From Kibdelosporangium sp. MJ126-NF4 (lineage in GTDB: Bacteria; Actinomycetota; Actinomycetes; Mycobacteriales; Pseudonocardiaceae): 64,000 nt of DNA. Below, piece by piece: positions 7,715-17,492 of this stretch; positions within the stretch are counted from its first letter, which is position 1; each line of letters begins with the position of its first letter. The notes under the pieces were generated by a model. It ran no database searches. It was not told where the DNA came from and saw only the letters and a program-made list of their open reading frames with translations. Location: the NCBI RefSeq assembly GCF_000826545.1, contig NZ_CDME01000008.1, positions 992,001 to 1,056,000 of the forward strand. Reading direction: 5' to 3'. A program made the translations under genes and the position numbers.

Positions 7715-8624
7715 GCAGCGCCGAGGCCGGCCGCACCTCCCAGATCGTCCACAGTGGCCGGTAGCCCTGCCGTGCCCAGAACACCGTCGACAGCGGGTTC
7801 GGTGGGTTGTAGTAGAGAAAGGAGCCGATCGTCCCCGCCGCGGCGAGTTCGCGGTGCACCACCGAGATCAGTTCGCGGCCGACACCGGCACCGCGCAGCG
7901 ACGGCGTCACCGAGAAACTGTTGACGTATCCCCACAGCCCGTGCCGCAGCCGGGTCTCGCTCCACGACCCCGTGATCGACTCGTTGTACCAGCACTCGGC
8001 CATCGCGACCGCGATCCCGTCGCGTTCGCCGATCCAGATCGGGTCGTTCTGCTCAAGGTGGCGTGCCAGCGCCGCCCGCTTCACCTGCTGCGCACCCGGC
8101 CGCAGGACCGTGCTGCCGACCATGGCCGAGTACTCCAGTTCGGCCATCGCCAGCGGCAGGAGCGTGTCGAGGTCACGCAGGGTCGCGCGGCGGACCTTCA
8201 GCGAGCTGGGCGAGGGCAGCAGCGGCGCACCGGTCCGGACGGCCAGGGTGGACAGCGGGACCAGGCCGTGGTCGATGAACACGCGTGCCGCGCCGACGTC
8301 CCGGCTCGGCCACGTGACCAGGCAGGACGAGTCCGGCGCGGTGCGCAGACGGCTCATCACCGCACGCCACTGGCCGACCAGTTCGGCCATGCCGTGCTCG
8401 CCGACCAGCGGGTGCAGCTCCCAGACCTCCAGCGCCGACCACAGCGACGGCATCGCGTCCTCGGTCAGCCGGGTCGGCACCAGCGCACCCGACGCCCGGG
8501 TGCCGTCGGGCATGGCAGCGGTGATCACCTCGCCGTCCGGCGGCGCGACCGCGGCGGGCAGCATCGGGTCGAGCCGGGCGAACCACGTGCTCTGCGTGTC
8601 GACCAGCCCGTCCGAGAACCTCAC
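7710..8624 (-). CDS. GNAT-family N-acetyltransferase with N-terminal extension
   Basis: A 304-residue protein from GTG 8624, which overlaps the methyltransferase stop by 4 bases (GTGA). The C-terminal half (about 165-300) is a GNAT domain with the acetyl-CoA loop VTPSLRGAGVGRELI and a terminal YYNPPNPLSTVFWARQGY strand. The N-terminal half looks like a degenerate second GNAT-like domain. Co-translation with a methyltransferase suggests joint modification of a small molecule, but the substrate is unknown. Confidence 0.85.
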   Translation of the reverse strand: MRFSDGLVDTQSTWFARLDPMLPAAVAPPDGEVITAAMPDGTRASGALVPTRLTEDAMPSLWSALEVWELHPLVGEHGMAELVGQWRAVMSRLRTAPDSSCLVTWPSRDVGAARVFIDHGLVPLSTLAVRTGAPLLPSPSSLKVRRATLRDLDTLLPLAMAELEYSAMVGSTVLRPGAQQVKRAALARHLEQNDPIWIGERDGIAVAMAECWYNESITGSWSETRLRHGLWGYVNSFSVTPSLRGAGVGRELISVVHRELAAAGTIGSFLYYNPPNPLSTVFWARQGYRPLWTIWEVRPASALR

Positions 8625-9463
8625 GCGCTCCTCCGGCAGCAGAAGATCACTGTCCCGGGGAACAGCTCGCCGCGCAGCGGGCTCCACTGGCCCCACTCCC
8701 TGGTCTGCTCCTCCGGCCACTCCGGCTCGATCATGTCCTCGATGACGAAACCGGACCCGGTCAGCGCACGCACGTAGTCGCCCAGCGTGCGGTGGTGCTC
8801 GACGTAGGTCGGCCTGCCGTCGGCGTCCACCTCGACGTACGGCGACCGGTCGAAGTACGAGTTGATCACCTGGAGCCCGGCCGGGCCGGGGTCGTCCGGA
8901 AAGATCCACCTGATCGGGTGAGTCACGGCGAAGACCCAGCGGCCGTGCGGCCGCAGCACTCTGGAGACCTCGCGGAAGACCGTCCGCACGTCGGACACGA
9001 ACGGCACCGCGCCGAAGGCCGAGCAGGCGATGTCGAAGCTGCCGGTCGCGAACGGCAGGTTCTCGGCGTTCGCCCTGATCAACATCGGTGTGATACCGGT
9101 CACGTCATTTGCCCGTTTTGCGTGCCGCAGCATCCCGGCCGACAGGTCGAACGCGGCCACCCGCGCACCCTGACCGGCCAGCCACCGGGCGCACGGCGCG
9201 GAGCCGCAACCGACCTCCACGATGTTCTTCCCCGCCACGTCGCCGAGCAGCTCGACGTCGCGTTCCCGCAGGCCCTCGGGGCACCAGAGGAAATCGGCCT
9301 CGCCGAGAAAGGCCCCGTGCTCGGCTATGTAGTCGTCGGCGTCCGCGTCCCACCACGCGATGTTCGCCGCGACGGACTCGCCCGCCCCGACGTTTCGCCG
9401 TGCGGGACCGACGGTCCCGAGAGTAGTTTGAGCGCCGGCGTACCGGGTGTCACTGCTGTCCAC
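8621..9463 (-). CDS. Class I SAM-dependent methyltransferase
   Basis: A 280-residue protein. SAM-binding motif I is IVEVGCGSAPCARWL (about 80-95), followed by AAFDLSAGMLRHA (motif II) and the ENLPFATGSFDIACSAFG motif of Methyltransf_11 proteins. The start is GTG 9463. A conserved WWDADADDY stretch near the N-terminus is typical of a large actinobacterial group annotated only as methyltransferases. It is the first gene of a two-gene unit with the GNAT protein and diverges from rpsA. Confidence 0.9.
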   Translation of the reverse strand: MDSSDTRYAGAQTTLGTVGPARRNVGAGESVAANIAWWDADADDYIAEHGAFLGEADFLWCPEGLRERDVELLGDVAGKNIVEVGCGSAPCARWLAGQGARVAAFDLSAGMLRHAKRANDVTGITPMLIRANAENLPFATGSFDIACSAFGAVPFVSDVRTVFREVSRVLRPHGRWVFAVTHPIRWIFPDDPGPAGLQVINSYFDRSPYVEVDADGRPTYVEHHRTLGDYVRALTGSGFVIEDMIEPEWPEEQTREWGQWSPLRGELFPGTVIFCCRRSA

Positions 9464-9702
9464 GCCTGCTCCTTCATGGGCATCCGGTTTGCCCGACGTT
9501 CACGCGGGCGCGTACGATACCGCCCGCGCGGTGAATTTCGCGCTGCCTGCGGTTCAGGTGAGGAATCTGGGAATCGGGTTGCGCGTATCGGTGTTGGACC
9601 CTGTGCATGTTCACTCCAGCCACAGGGCGTTCGTCGTCACACCGTGCGCCAGAACTCAAGACAACCCAACTACTCCCAATCCGTACCGGAGCAACCCACC
9701 CT

Positions 9703-11199
9703 ATGTCCACCGACACCACCATTGTCCCGGCTTCCGACGCGGCACGCCCGCAGGTCGCGATCAACGACATCGGGACGGCGGAGGACTTCCTCGCCGCGAT
9801 CGATGCGACGATCAAGTACTTCAACGACGGCGATATCGTCGAAGGCATCATCGTCAAGGTCGACCGTGACGAGGTTCTTCTCGACATCGGCTACAAGACC
9901 GAGGGTGTCATCCCCTCGCGTGAGCTCTCGATCAAGCACGACGTCGACCCCAATGAGGTCGTCAAGGTCGGCGATGAGGTCGAGGCGCTTGTTCTCCAGA
10001 AGGAGGACAAGGAAGGTCGCCTGATCCTGTCCAAGAAGCGCGCCCAGTACGAGCGGGCGTGGGGCACGATCGAGGGTCTCAAGGAGGCCGACGAGCCCGT
10101 CAAGGGCACCGTCATCGAGGTGGTCAAGGGTGGTTTGATCCTGGACATCGGGCTGCGGGGCTTCCTGCCTGCCTCCCTCGTCGAGATGCGCCGCGTCCGC
10201 GACCTGCAGCCGTACGTCGGCCGCGAGCTCGAGGCCAAGATCATCGAGCTGGACAAGAACCGCAACAACGTGGTCCTGTCCCGCCGCGCCTGGCTGGAGC
10301 AGACCCAGTCCGAGGTCCGCAGCGAGTTCCTCAACCAGCTGCAGAAGGGCCAGGTCCGCAAGGGCGTCGTGTCCTCGATCGTCAACTTCGGTGCCTTCGT
10401 GGACCTGGGTGGCGTCGACGGCCTCGTGCACGTCTCGGAGCTGTCCTGGAAGCACATCGACCACCCGTCCGAGGTCGTCGAGGTCGGCCAGGAGGTCACG
10501 GTCGAGGTCCTGGACGTCGACATGGACCGCGAGCGCGTGTCCCTGTCGCTCAAGGCGACCCAGGAAGACCCGTGGCGCCAGTTCGCCCGCACCCACGCGA
10601 TCGGCCAGATCGTGCCGGGCAAGGTCACCAAGCTCGTTCCGTTCGGTGCGTTCGTCCGCGTGGACGAGGGCATCGAGGGCCTTGTGCACATCTCCGAGCT
10701 GGCCGAGCGCCACGTGGAGATCCCGGAGCAGGTCGTGCAGGTCGGCAACGACGTGATGGTCAAGGTCATCGACATCGACCTGGAGCGCCGTCGCATCTCG
10801 CTGTCGCTCAAGCAGGCGAACGAGGGCTTCACGACGGAGACCGAGTTCGACCCGACCCAGTACGGCATGGCCGCCGAGTACGACGCCGAGGGCAACTACA
10901 TCTACCCCGAAGGCTTCGACCCGGACACGCAGGAGTGGCAGGAGGGCTTCGACAAGCAGCGTGAGGAGTGGGAGCGCCAGTACGCCGAGGCGCACACCCG
11001 CTACGAGCAGCACATGTCGCAGATCCGCAAGGCCGCCGAGGCTGACGCCGCCGCTGCCGCGGGTGAGGGCGCCGAGGCCGCTGGTGGCGACCAGAGCTAC
11101 TCCTCCGCCGGGTCCGAGACCCAGGCCAAGAGCGGTGGCACCCTGGCCAGCGACGAGCAGCTCGCCGCGTTGCGCGAGAAGCTGTCCGGCGGCGTCTGA
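9703..11199 (+). CDS. rpsA: 30S ribosomal protein S1
   Basis: A 498-residue protein starting at ATG 9703, with GGAG at 9688-9691 upstream. Four S1 RNA-binding domains are visible (about residues 40-110, 128-193, 214-283 and 300-369); the third and fourth carry the canonical VxxIVNFGAFVDLGGVDGLVHVSEL pattern. The C-terminal tail (about 380-498) is acidic and alanine-rich, as in other actinobacterial S1 proteins. It helps mRNA docking on the 30S subunit. In actinobacteria it commonly lies near coaE and uvrB, as here. A strong terminator follows. Confidence 0.98.
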   Translation: MSTDTTIVPASDAARPQVAINDIGTAEDFLAAIDATIKYFNDGDIVEGIIVKVDRDEVLLDIGYKTEGVIPSRELSIKHDVDPNEVVKVGDEVEALVLQKEDKEGRLILSKKRAQYERAWGTIEGLKEADEPVKGTVIEVVKGGLILDIGLRGFLPASLVEMRRVRDLQPYVGRELEAKIIELDKNRNNVVLSRRAWLEQTQSEVRSEFLNQLQKGQVRKGVVSSIVNFGAFVDLGGVDGLVHVSELSWKHIDHPSEVVEVGQEVTVEVLDVDMDRERVSLSLKATQEDPWRQFARTHAIGQIVPGKVTKLVPFGAFVRVDEGIEGLVHISELAERHVEIPEQVVQVGNDVMVKVIDIDLERRRISLSLKQANEGFTTETEFDPTQYGMAAEYDAEGNYIYPEGFDPDTQEWQEGFDKQREEWERQYAEAHTRYEQHMSQIRKAAEADAAAAAGEGAEAAGGDQSYSSAGSETQAKSGGTLASDEQLAALREKLSGGV

Positions 11200-11231
11200 T
11201 CGACTGCTGAGCAGGCTCGCTAGTCAGCACC

Positions 11232-11271
11232 CACGAGGCCTCCGTACCGACTCCGGTACGGAGGCCTCGTG
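11232..11271 (+). terminator. Intrinsic terminator hairpin after rpsA
   Basis: An 18-base perfect stem (11232-11249 with 11254-11271) has a 4-base loop ACTC. It starts 33 bases after the rpsA stop. There is no long U tract, as is usual in high-GC actinobacteria. Confidence 0.88.
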
Positions 11272-11372
11272 CTGTGTGGTGATCAAGAAATCGCTGCTCA
11301 CGTTGTTCGTTCGTTACTTCTTGGGGGATTGGTGTCCCATTCACCCATCAGGGGGACTACGGTCTATACCTT

Positions 11373-11990
11373 GTGAGTGCTAAGGCATGGACACGGAGCG
11401 CGTTCGCCGTGGCGCTGATCGCCGGTTTGGCGGGCTGCGCGACAGACAAACGAACACCCCTCGTAGTCCCCACTCCGAGCTACAGCCCCTCGTCGTCGAG
11501 TGTCGCGAAGTCCGCGTCCTCCCGGATCGTCGGCGCGTTGCCGAGCGGGTGCGGCGCGATCGGCACGCCGGAGGAGATCTCCGACGCGGTCGGACGCCAG
11601 CTGCCCGGCGCGCCCAAACTGGTCGACGGCAGCGCCGACGCGAGCATCGGCCGTACCGACCGGATCGACTGCTACTACGGCCTCGGCAACAGCGACCAGG
11701 TCAACGACGCGCCCGTGCGGGTCGGCCTGGCCAGCTACGCCGATCCCAACGCGGCCGTCACGCGGGTCCAGAAGACCATCGACGACGAGAAGGGCGCGGG
11801 CGCCAAGGCCAGCGAGGTCCCCGTCGGATCAGACAAGGGCACGCTGCTGGCGGCCAGGAAGACCGTCACGCTGGTCGCCACCCACCAGGCCACCACCGTC
11901 GTGGTGATCGCGTCGGTGGAGACCGTGCCGACCGGGCAGGCCGCCGCCGTCCTGGCCAAGATCGCGGACCGCGCGCTCAGCCCGCGCTGA
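11373..11990 (+). CDS. Secreted lipoprotein, DUF3558-like size
   Basis: A 205-residue protein from GTG 11373. The signal peptide ends in a lipobox (LIAGLAGC), giving a lipid-anchored Cys near residue 22, followed by a Ser/Pro-rich linker. Two further Cys residues (SGCGAI and IDCYYG) may form a disulfide. Length and pattern resemble small actinobacterial lipoproteins such as the DUF3558 group, but I cannot confirm the family. Function is unknown. The 3' end overlaps the convergent kinase gene by 14 bases. Confidence 0.75.
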   Translation: MSAKAWTRSAFAVALIAGLAGCATDKRTPLVVPTPSYSPSSSSVAKSASSRIVGALPSGCGAIGTPEEISDAVGRQLPGAPKLVDGSADASIGRTDRIDCYYGLGNSDQVNDAPVRVGLASYADPNAAVTRVQKTIDDEKGAGAKASEVPVGSDKGTLLAARKTVTLVATHQATTVVVIASVETVPTGQAAAVLAKIADRALSPR

Positions 11991-13665
11991 CTCGCAACGT
12001 CATCCTGACCGTCGTCGGCCCGCCAACCGGGCTGTGCACGGTCATCGCACCGTCGAAGGCGCTCAGCCGTCGCGCCACGCCACGCAGACCCGTGCCGCGC
12101 GACATGTCGACTCCTCCGCGTCCGTCATCCCGCACGACGAGTTCGAGCACGTCCTCGCTCAGGTGCACGTCCACGCGCGCCGTGTTGGCCTCCGCGTGCC
12201 GGGTCACGTTGAACAGGGCTTCGCTGACCGCGAAGTACGCGGCCGACTCGACCGGCGGGTCCAGCCTGCTTGGCAGGTCCGCCCGGACCTTCACGGGCAA
12301 CGGCGTGTCCAGCGCGAGCGCGCGGACCGCGTCGCCGAGCCCACGGTCGGCGAGCACCGGCGGGTGGATGCCCCGCACCAGGTCACGCAACTCGGCCAGC
12401 GCCAAGGCCGAGTTGTCCTTCACCGACGCCAGCACCTGCTTGGCCTTGGCCGGGTCCTGGTCGATCAGCTGCTCCAACGCGCCCAGCCCGAAGCCCATGG
12501 CGACCAGCCGCGCCTGGGCGCCGTCGTGCAGGTCGCGTTCGATGCGGCGCAACTCGGCCGCGGCGGCGTCGGTCATCTCCGCCCGCGTCTGGACCAGTTC
12601 ACGCACGCGCAGCGTCAGCGCCTTGTCCCCGGTGGGTGTCAGGAAGTACCGCACCCATCGTCCGTTCAACCGCACCAGCGGCGGCGCGATCCAGGCGGCC
12701 AGCAGCATCACCACCACCGCGACGGGGAACACCAGCAGGTCCGACCCGGCGACCTGGCCGTACCACCCGCTGCTCCACGGCGGTTCCCCCGGCGGCACCA
12801 GCCACCGCCAGGTCTGCGGGAAGACCAGCACCCACCCGGCGTACACCGCCAGCGCAAGCGGCAGCACGGTCATCAGCACGCCGACGATCGGGTCGAGCGC
12901 GAAGAACAGCAGCTGACGCCCGGTGACGCGGAGGTCGCGCGGCATGGCCACCGGCGCACCCGACCAGTCGGCTGCCAGCCTGCGGCGCAGGTCCGCCACC
13001 CTCCCCGCCCACGGCACCCCGACCAGTGCGCCAAGGCTGAGCACTGACAACCCGAACAGTCCGGCGCTGCGGCCCCACGTCTCGACGAGCTTGCTCGGCC
13101 TGCTGCGCATCGCCCGCCGCGGCGGGCCGAGCAACGCCGTGCTGACGGTCGTGTGCAGCCGCAGCAGCACAGGCCCGCTCAGCAAGCCGACCACGATCAG
13201 TGCGAACCCCCACGGCGCGGTCAGCGCCCCGTAAACGATCAACGCTGTGGGCGTCAGCGCGAGCACGACGCCGACACTGCCGCCGAGCGCCAGCCAGCCG
13301 ACGTCCCGCCAGGTCGCCAGGTCGTCCAGCATCCAGTCGATCCGGTTGTGCAGCGCGGGCACCCGTGGGTTGCGGTACAACCTGCCGTTGCTCTCGTACA
13401 TGCCGTCCGCGTCGGGCCGTGGCGGCGCGGGCTCCGGCGCGTAGGGGGACAGGATGACGACCGCGTGCCACCGTGCGGCAAGTTGCCGACGGGCGTCGGT
13501 CACCCGCCGCGCGAGCCCCACCGCCCGTGGCACGAGGACGACCAGACCCAGCGAGAAGCTGAGGATCACGACGGCCGCGTGCGCCAGCAGGGCGATCAGG
13601 CCGAGCACCGACAGCCCGGCCAGAACCAGTCCTCTGACCGGCGCGATGGCGATGTCCCGGAACAC
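11977..13665 (-). CDS. Sensor histidine kinase, NarL type, with multi-span sensor
   Basis: A 562-residue protein from GTG 13665; upstream in-frame starts up to 13722 are possible. The N-terminal half has several membrane segments arranged as a duplicated sensor-like module. The HisKA_3 domain contains [22 protein letters not shown] with the acceptor His. The HATPase domain has the N box [13 protein letters not shown] and the D box DDGRGGVD. No response regulator gene is adjacent: coaE diverges upstream and a lipoprotein gene converges downstream. It therefore looks like an orphan kinase. Confidence 0.88.
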   Translation of the reverse strand: MFRDIAIAPVRGLVLAGLSVLGLIALLAHAAVVILSFSLGLVVLVPRAVGLARRVTDARRQLAARWHAVVILSPYAPEPAPPRPDADGMYESNGRLYRNPRVPALHNRIDWMLDDLATWRDVGWLALGGSVGVVLALTPTALIVYGALTAPWGFALIVVGLLSGPVLLRLHTTVSTALLGPPRRAMRSRPSKLVETWGRSAGLFGLSVLSLGALVGVPWAGRVADLRRRLAADWSGAPVAMPRDLRVTGRQLLFFALDPIVGVLMTVLPLALAVYAGWVLVFPQTWRWLVPPGEPPWSSGWYGQVAGSDLLVFPVAVVVMLLAAWIAPPLVRLNGRWVRYFLTPTGDKALTLRVRELVQTRAEMTDAAAAELRRIERDLHDGAQARLVAMGFGLGALEQLIDQDPAKAKQVLASVKDNSALALAELRDLVRGIHPPVLADRGLGDAVRALALDTPLPVKVRADLPSRLDPPVESAAYFAVSEALFNVTRHAEANTARVDVHLSEDVLELVVRDDGRGGVDMSRGTGLRGVARRLSAFDGAMTVHSPVGGPTTVRMTLRVSAG

Positions 13666-13741
13666 GGTCCCCAGTCTGCCTCCGGCCTGCGGGATCCCAC
13701 ATTGCGCACAGACCCACACCACAGGTGGGGTTAGACCTACC

Positions 13742-13747
13742 TACGAT
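13742..13747 (+). promoter_or_regulatory. Candidate -10 box TACGAT, leaderless coaE start
   Basis: TACGAT lies 6 bases before the coaE ATG at 13754, and no Shine-Dalgarno sequence is visible, so a leaderless transcript is likely. Confidence 0.4.
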
Positions 13748-13753
13748 CACCTC

Positions 13754-14917
13754 ATGCTGCGAGTGGGACTCACGGGCGGGATCGGATCGGGCAAGTCGAC
13801 AGTGGCCGGACGGCTGGCGGAGCACGGCGCGGTGCTGATCGACGCCGACAAGCTGGCCCGCGAGGTGGTCGAGCCGGGCACAGCGGGGCTTGCCGCGATC
13901 GTCGAGGCCTTCGGCACCCAGGTGCTGGCGCCGGACGGCTCGCTGGACCGCCCGAAACTGGCCGCGGTCGTGTTCACCTCCGCCGAACAGCGGGAACGGC
14001 TGAACGGGATCGTGCACCCGCTGGTGGGCCAGCGGACCGCGCAGATGCTGTCGGAAGCCGCGGACGACGCCGTTGTCATCCACGACGTGCCGCTGCTGGT
14101 GGAGAAGAACTACGCGCCGATGTACCACCTGGTGGTGGTCGTGGACGCGGACGTGGACGAACGCGTCCGCCGTCTTGACAAGACCCGCGGCATGCCGGAG
14201 GACGACGCCCGCGCCCGGATCGCCGCCCAGGCCACACCCGAGCAGCGCCGCGCGGTGGCGGACGTGTGGCTCGACAACTCCGGCACCCCTGACCGGGTGC
14301 TCGCCCAGGCTGACGCGTTGTGGGCGGACCGCCTCGTGCCGTTCGAGGCGAACGTCCGTCTACGCCGACGGAGCAGGTACGGCAACCCGCGCCTGTACGA
14401 CCCCAACCCGGAATGGCCACTGCAGGCGGAGCGACTGGCTGCCCGACTCAGGCTGCTGACCGGCGGCCTGCGCGTCGACCACATCGGGTCGACCTCGGTG
14501 CCCGGCCTGCCCGCGAAGGACATCATCGACCTCCAGATAACCGTGTCCTCTTTGGACCAGGCCGACAGCCTCGCCGAGCCGTTGACCGAGGCCGGATTCC
14601 CGGTGCGCCCGGAGAACATCGGCGACCGCGGCGAGGAGACCAAGCGGTTCCACAACTCCGCGGATCCGGGCAGACTGGCCAACATCCACCTGCGCGCGGA
14701 AGGCAGCCGGGACTGGCGGCACGCGCTGCTGTTCCGCGACTGGTTGCGTGCCGACTCGGCGGAGCGGGCGAGCTACCTCGAGCTCAAGCAGACGATAGCC
14801 AAGCGGTTCGCCTCGGTGGACGACCTCAGCGAAGTGGCGACCGCGAAGGACGCGTGGTTCGACGAGGCGTTGCCGCGCGCCGAGGTGTGGGCGCAAGCAA
14901 CCGGCTGGCAGCCTTGA
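13754..14917 (+). CDS. coaE: Dephospho-CoA kinase fused to GrpB/UPF0157 domain
   Basis: A 387-residue protein. The N-terminal CoaE domain (1-195) has P-loop GGIGSGKST, the [13 protein letters not shown] lid and substrate motif, and [15 protein letters not shown]; it phosphorylates dephospho-CoA in the last step of CoA synthesis. The C-terminal part (about 205-387) is a GrpB/UPF0157 domain with [21 protein letters not shown], a nucleotidyltransferase-fold family. The same fusion is known in mycobacterial CoaE, where the extra domain is reported to aid folding. Start ATG 13754 is preferred over the long upstream frame. Confidence 0.97.
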   Translation: MLRVGLTGGIGSGKSTVAGRLAEHGAVLIDADKLAREVVEPGTAGLAAIVEAFGTQVLAPDGSLDRPKLAAVVFTSAEQRERLNGIVHPLVGQRTAQMLSEAADDAVVIHDVPLLVEKNYAPMYHLVVVVDADVDERVRRLDKTRGMPEDDARARIAAQATPEQRRAVADVWLDNSGTPDRVLAQADALWADRLVPFEANVRLRRRSRYGNPRLYDPNPEWPLQAERLAARLRLLTGGLRVDHIGSTSVPGLPAKDIIDLQITVSSLDQADSLAEPLTEAGFPVRPENIGDRGEETKRFHNSADPGRLANIHLRAEGSRDWRHALLFRDWLRADSAERASYLELKQTIAKRFASVDDLSEVATAKDAWFDEALPRAEVWAQATGWQP

Positions 14918-15041
14918 CAAGCAGCTCTTTGTCGTGCCTCTCGGCCAATAGACAGTCCCCTGCCCAATCTGGGCAGATTCCGTCAAGGTCGGTCTGTCAA
15001 TCGTATGTGGCCGGTGTGCGGGTTCAGACTCCGCGTGGGTT
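14918..15041. other. Gene-free spacer after coaE
   Basis: There is no convincing ORF. The approach to repeat cluster A contains the short inverted pieces CTGCCCA and TGGGCAG (14960-14976), a possible weak terminator. Beyond it the whole stretch to 16046 lacks genes and is filled by repeats T1, P and T2. Confidence 0.4.
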
Positions 15042-15397
15042 ACGCGCGCGAAGGCGCATGGGTGGGGTTCGTGGTTGGTTTCCTCCCGTATGGCCTGGGC
15101 GCAGCCATACCATGGCGTGTCGGGAGGTCGGCCTACGCAACCCAACCCTAAGCGCAGGCGATACCGATCTCCCGGCACGTCGTGGTTTCCTCCGGCAGGT
15201 CATACGGGAGGGAACCGACCACGCCTCTCTACCACTGGACCCGGGAAGTCACGTGGGCTGAGCCAACCGGGTGGGCAGACCACAGGTTGGTTTCCCTCTC
15301 GGCGGCCTGCCGTCCGGCGAGGACATTCTCTTTGTGCCACGAGCAAACTCGAGTGTCGGGAACGAGCCCGACACGGCGGGCAGCACAGGCTCGTCCC
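15042..15397 (+). repeat. Dispersed repeat T1, copy in cluster A
   Basis: About 355 bases match, as the reverse complement, the sequence at 38845-39195 with only scattered changes and small indels. The inner part (about 15082-15211) is itself an imperfect inverted repeat: CTCCCGTATGGCCTGGGC near the left mirrors CCGGCAGGTCATACGGGAG near the right, and GTCGGGAGGTCGG mirrors CCGATCTCCCGGCAC. Indels break every frame, so it is not a gene. It is related to T2 but closer to its own partner copy. Confidence 0.88.
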
Positions 15398-15425
15398 TGA
15401 GGCGAAGGGATCATCGGCGAATCTC

Positions 15426-15519
15426 GTTGTCCACAACTCGCCGGTAACCCGTTGACCAGGGGTTATTGTCGGTAGACTGGAGCAGGGACGCCCCCCGGGT
15501 TGGGCGGGGGACTGTCTTA
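15426..15519 (+). repeat. Repeat P with DnaA-box-like and promoter-like motifs, cluster A
   Basis: A 94-base unit repeated in the same orientation at 38214-38307. It begins with GTTGTCCACAAC, which contains TTGTCCACA (15427-15435), the actinobacterial DnaA box consensus. TTGACC and TAGACT follow, like a promoter with a short spacer, then the C-run/G-run pair CCCCCCGGGTTGGGCGGGGG. No gene follows it. Confidence 0.82.
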
Positions 15520-15577
15520 TGGGGCGTGGAACCAAGGTTTCGGTCACAGTCGGCCAGTCGGTCGCGTGTCAGTGTGG

Positions 15578-15873
15578 GGAAGAGAAAGACACAGATGCCT
15601 CGCCGGCGGGCAGGCCTCCAAGAGGGGACACAACAAACACTTCGTTTCTCGCCCCGGTTGGCTCAGCCCACGTGACTTCCTGGGTCGAGTGGGGGGCGCG
15701 GGGCGCCCCTCCCGTATGGCCTGCCCAAGGGAACCACAGGCTGTCAAGAGGTCGGTATCGCCTGCGCTGTGGGTTGGTTCGCGTAGGCCGACCTCCTGAC
15801 AGCCAGTGGTTGGCTTCGCCCAGGCCATACGGGAGGGACACCCCACGAACCACACCCATGCGCTATGCGCGCA
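15578..15873 (-). repeat. Dispersed repeat T2, copy in cluster A
   Basis: About 295 bases match the sequence at 38399-38695 in reverse complement. The inner region (about 15709-15834) is an imperfect inverted repeat with CTCCCGTATGGCCTGCCC on one side and CAGGCCATACGGGAGGG on the other, plus GGCTGTCAAGAGGTCGG against CCGACCTCCTGACAGCC. It could fold into a stem of about 50 base pairs. It lies inverted with respect to T1 in the same cluster. Confidence 0.88.
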
Positions 15874-16006
15874 CGCCAACACCCTGCGCTCGCACGCGGC
15901 CGAAACCACACCTCGTACCCACAAGACTGTCCACTCACCATCGCCGTCGCTCGTGGGCGCAGCTGCACGTCGAACGCTGCCCGACGTACTGGTGGCTGAC
16001 CTGAGT

Positions 16007-16040
16007 GGACAGTGCCCGATGTGCGCGTCGGGCACTGTCC
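16007..16040 (-). terminator. Terminator hairpin of the nagZ operon
   Basis: A 13-base perfect stem (16007-16019 with 16028-16040; GGACAGTGCCCGA and its complement) has an 8-base loop. It lies 7 bases beyond the nagZ stop on the minus strand. Confidence 0.85.
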
Positions 16041-16046
16041 GTGGCT

Positions 16047-17486
16047 TCAGCGACCGGCGAGGCGCTCCGCCGCTGCGATCATGCTCACCTTCGCGCCGCT
16101 GTACGTGTCGATCCGCGGTCCGGAACCCGTGGCAGGTCCGGGAACACCGGTTTCGACGTGGACGAAGTCCAGCTCGCCCAATGATTCCAGCAGTCGGCGC
16201 ACGTGCACGTGCCGGTGCGCTTCCCTGGTCACGATCACCACCTGGCCGAAGTCCTTCGCCGCCGCCAGGATCTGCGCGTTGTCGGCGTTGCGCAGCGACT
16301 TGCTTCCCGGTACCAGGTCCACCAGGTACTGGCCCACGCCCCACGGCATCGGGCCCGCCGCGATGGTTGGCGTCGACTCCACGTCCACCACCAGTGCCGG
16401 GCCGGTCAAGGTCACCTCGCCCCGCACGCGCAGTGCCTGCCGGGCCGCGCGTAGCCCCAGTGTGAGGTCGACCGGTTTGACCTCGGCAGGCACGGGCGGT
16501 GTCCGAAGGTCCGAGGCTCGCCGGGCGGCCTCGGCCAGACGGTCCTCCGGCAAGGTGCCGGATCGGACGGCTGAGACGATCGCCGCCGTGATCGCGTCCA
16601 GCACCGAGGCGTCGAACGCCTGGCCGCCGATGCACAGCGCGTCGGCGCCCGCCATCAGCGCGCCGACGGCCGCCGCTGGGATTCCCTCGTTGCGCCCGAA
16701 CGCGCCCGCGACCGCGCCCATGTCCAGCGCGTCGGTGATCACCGCTCCGGTGAAGCCCAGTTCGCCGCGCAACAGGTCCGTCAGCGCCTTGGGGTTCAGC
16801 GTCGCGGGCAGTTCGCCCCACGCCGGCACGACCAGGTGGCCGGTCATGATCGCGCGGGTGCCCGCCTTGATCGCCGCGGCGAACGGCACCAGCTCGATCC
16901 GGCGCAGTTCCTCCTCGGTCCGCGGCAGCACCGGCAGGCTCAGGTGCGAGTCGTCCGTCGCCGCGCCGTGGCCGGGGAAGTGCTTGGCGCACGCGGAAAC
17001 CCCGTACTGCTGGAGCCCGGTCACGTACGCCGCCACGTGTTCGGCGGCCTCCGACGGGACCGAGCCGAAGGATCGGACACCGATGATCGGGTCCTCCGGG
17101 GTGAGGGTGAGATCCGCGCACGGCGCCAGGTTCACCGTGACGCCGCACGCGGCGAGCCGTTCGCCGAGCGCCGCCGCGACCGACGTGGTCAGCGCCGGGT
17201 CCCCGGCCGCGCCCAGCGCGAGCGGTCCGGGGACGAAGGAGCCGGTGTTGACGTCGAGCCGGGTGACGTCGCCGCCTTCCTCGTCGATGCCGATGATCAC
17301 GTCTTCGCGTTCCGACCGCAGCTGCGTGGTCAGCTCACGCACCTGCGCGTCGTCGACGACGTTGCGGCCGAACAACACCACACCGCCGAGGCCTTCGCCG
17401 ATCCTGCGGCGCAACCAGTCCGGCGCGGTCGTACCGCCGAAGCCCGGCAGCAGAACGGACTCGGCGAGATTCTCCAGTGTGGACAC
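16047..17486 (-). CDS. nagZ: Glycoside hydrolase family 3, NagZ-type beta-N-acetylglucosaminidase
   Basis: A 479-residue protein without a signal peptide, so cytosolic. Family 3 signatures are GIDEEGGDVTRL, the NagZ catalytic loop AKHFPGHGAATDDSH and the nucleophile motif VITDALDMGAV. The C-terminal third (about 340-479) is an extra domain like the GH3 C-terminal sandwich. It should cleave N-acetylglucosaminides, such as chitobiose or muropeptide fragments, after import. It is the last gene of the importer operon, 6 bases after the second permease, which supports amino-sugar use. A beta-glucosidase role is not excluded. Confidence 0.9.
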   Translation of the reverse strand: MSTLENLAESVLLPGFGGTTAPDWLRRRIGEGLGGVVLFGRNVVDDAQVRELTTQLRSEREDVIIGIDEEGGDVTRLDVNTGSFVPGPLALGAAGDPALTTSVAAALGERLAACGVTVNLAPCADLTLTPEDPIIGVRSFGSVPSEAAEHVAAYVTGLQQYGVSACAKHFPGHGAATDDSHLSLPVLPRTEEELRRIELVPFAAAIKAGTRAIMTGHLVVPAWGELPATLNPKALTDLLRGELGFTGAVITDALDMGAVAGAFGRNEGIPAAAVGALMAGADALCIGGQAFDASVLDAITAAIVSAVRSGTLPEDRLAEAARRASDLRTPPVPAEVKPVDLTLGLRAARQALRVRGEVTLTGPALVVDVESTPTIAAGPMPWGVGQYLVDLVPGSKSLRNADNAQILAAAKDFGQVVIVTREAHRHVHVRRLLESLGELDFVHVETGVPGPATGSGPRIDTYSGAKVSMIAAAERLAGR

Positions 17487-17492
17487 TGCGGT

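Noticed and set aside
15426..15519. Chromosomal origin or plasmid origin suggested by the DnaA box
   Set aside because: There is one box per copy, no cluster, no AT-rich region and no dnaA/dnaN nearby.
15042..15873. Open frames inside the repeats (products rich in W, P, R such as GWFPPVWPGRSH) that could be annotated as hypothetical proteins
   Set aside because: They arise in repeated, hairpin-forming DNA. Frames differ between copies because of indels, and no conserved protein emerges.
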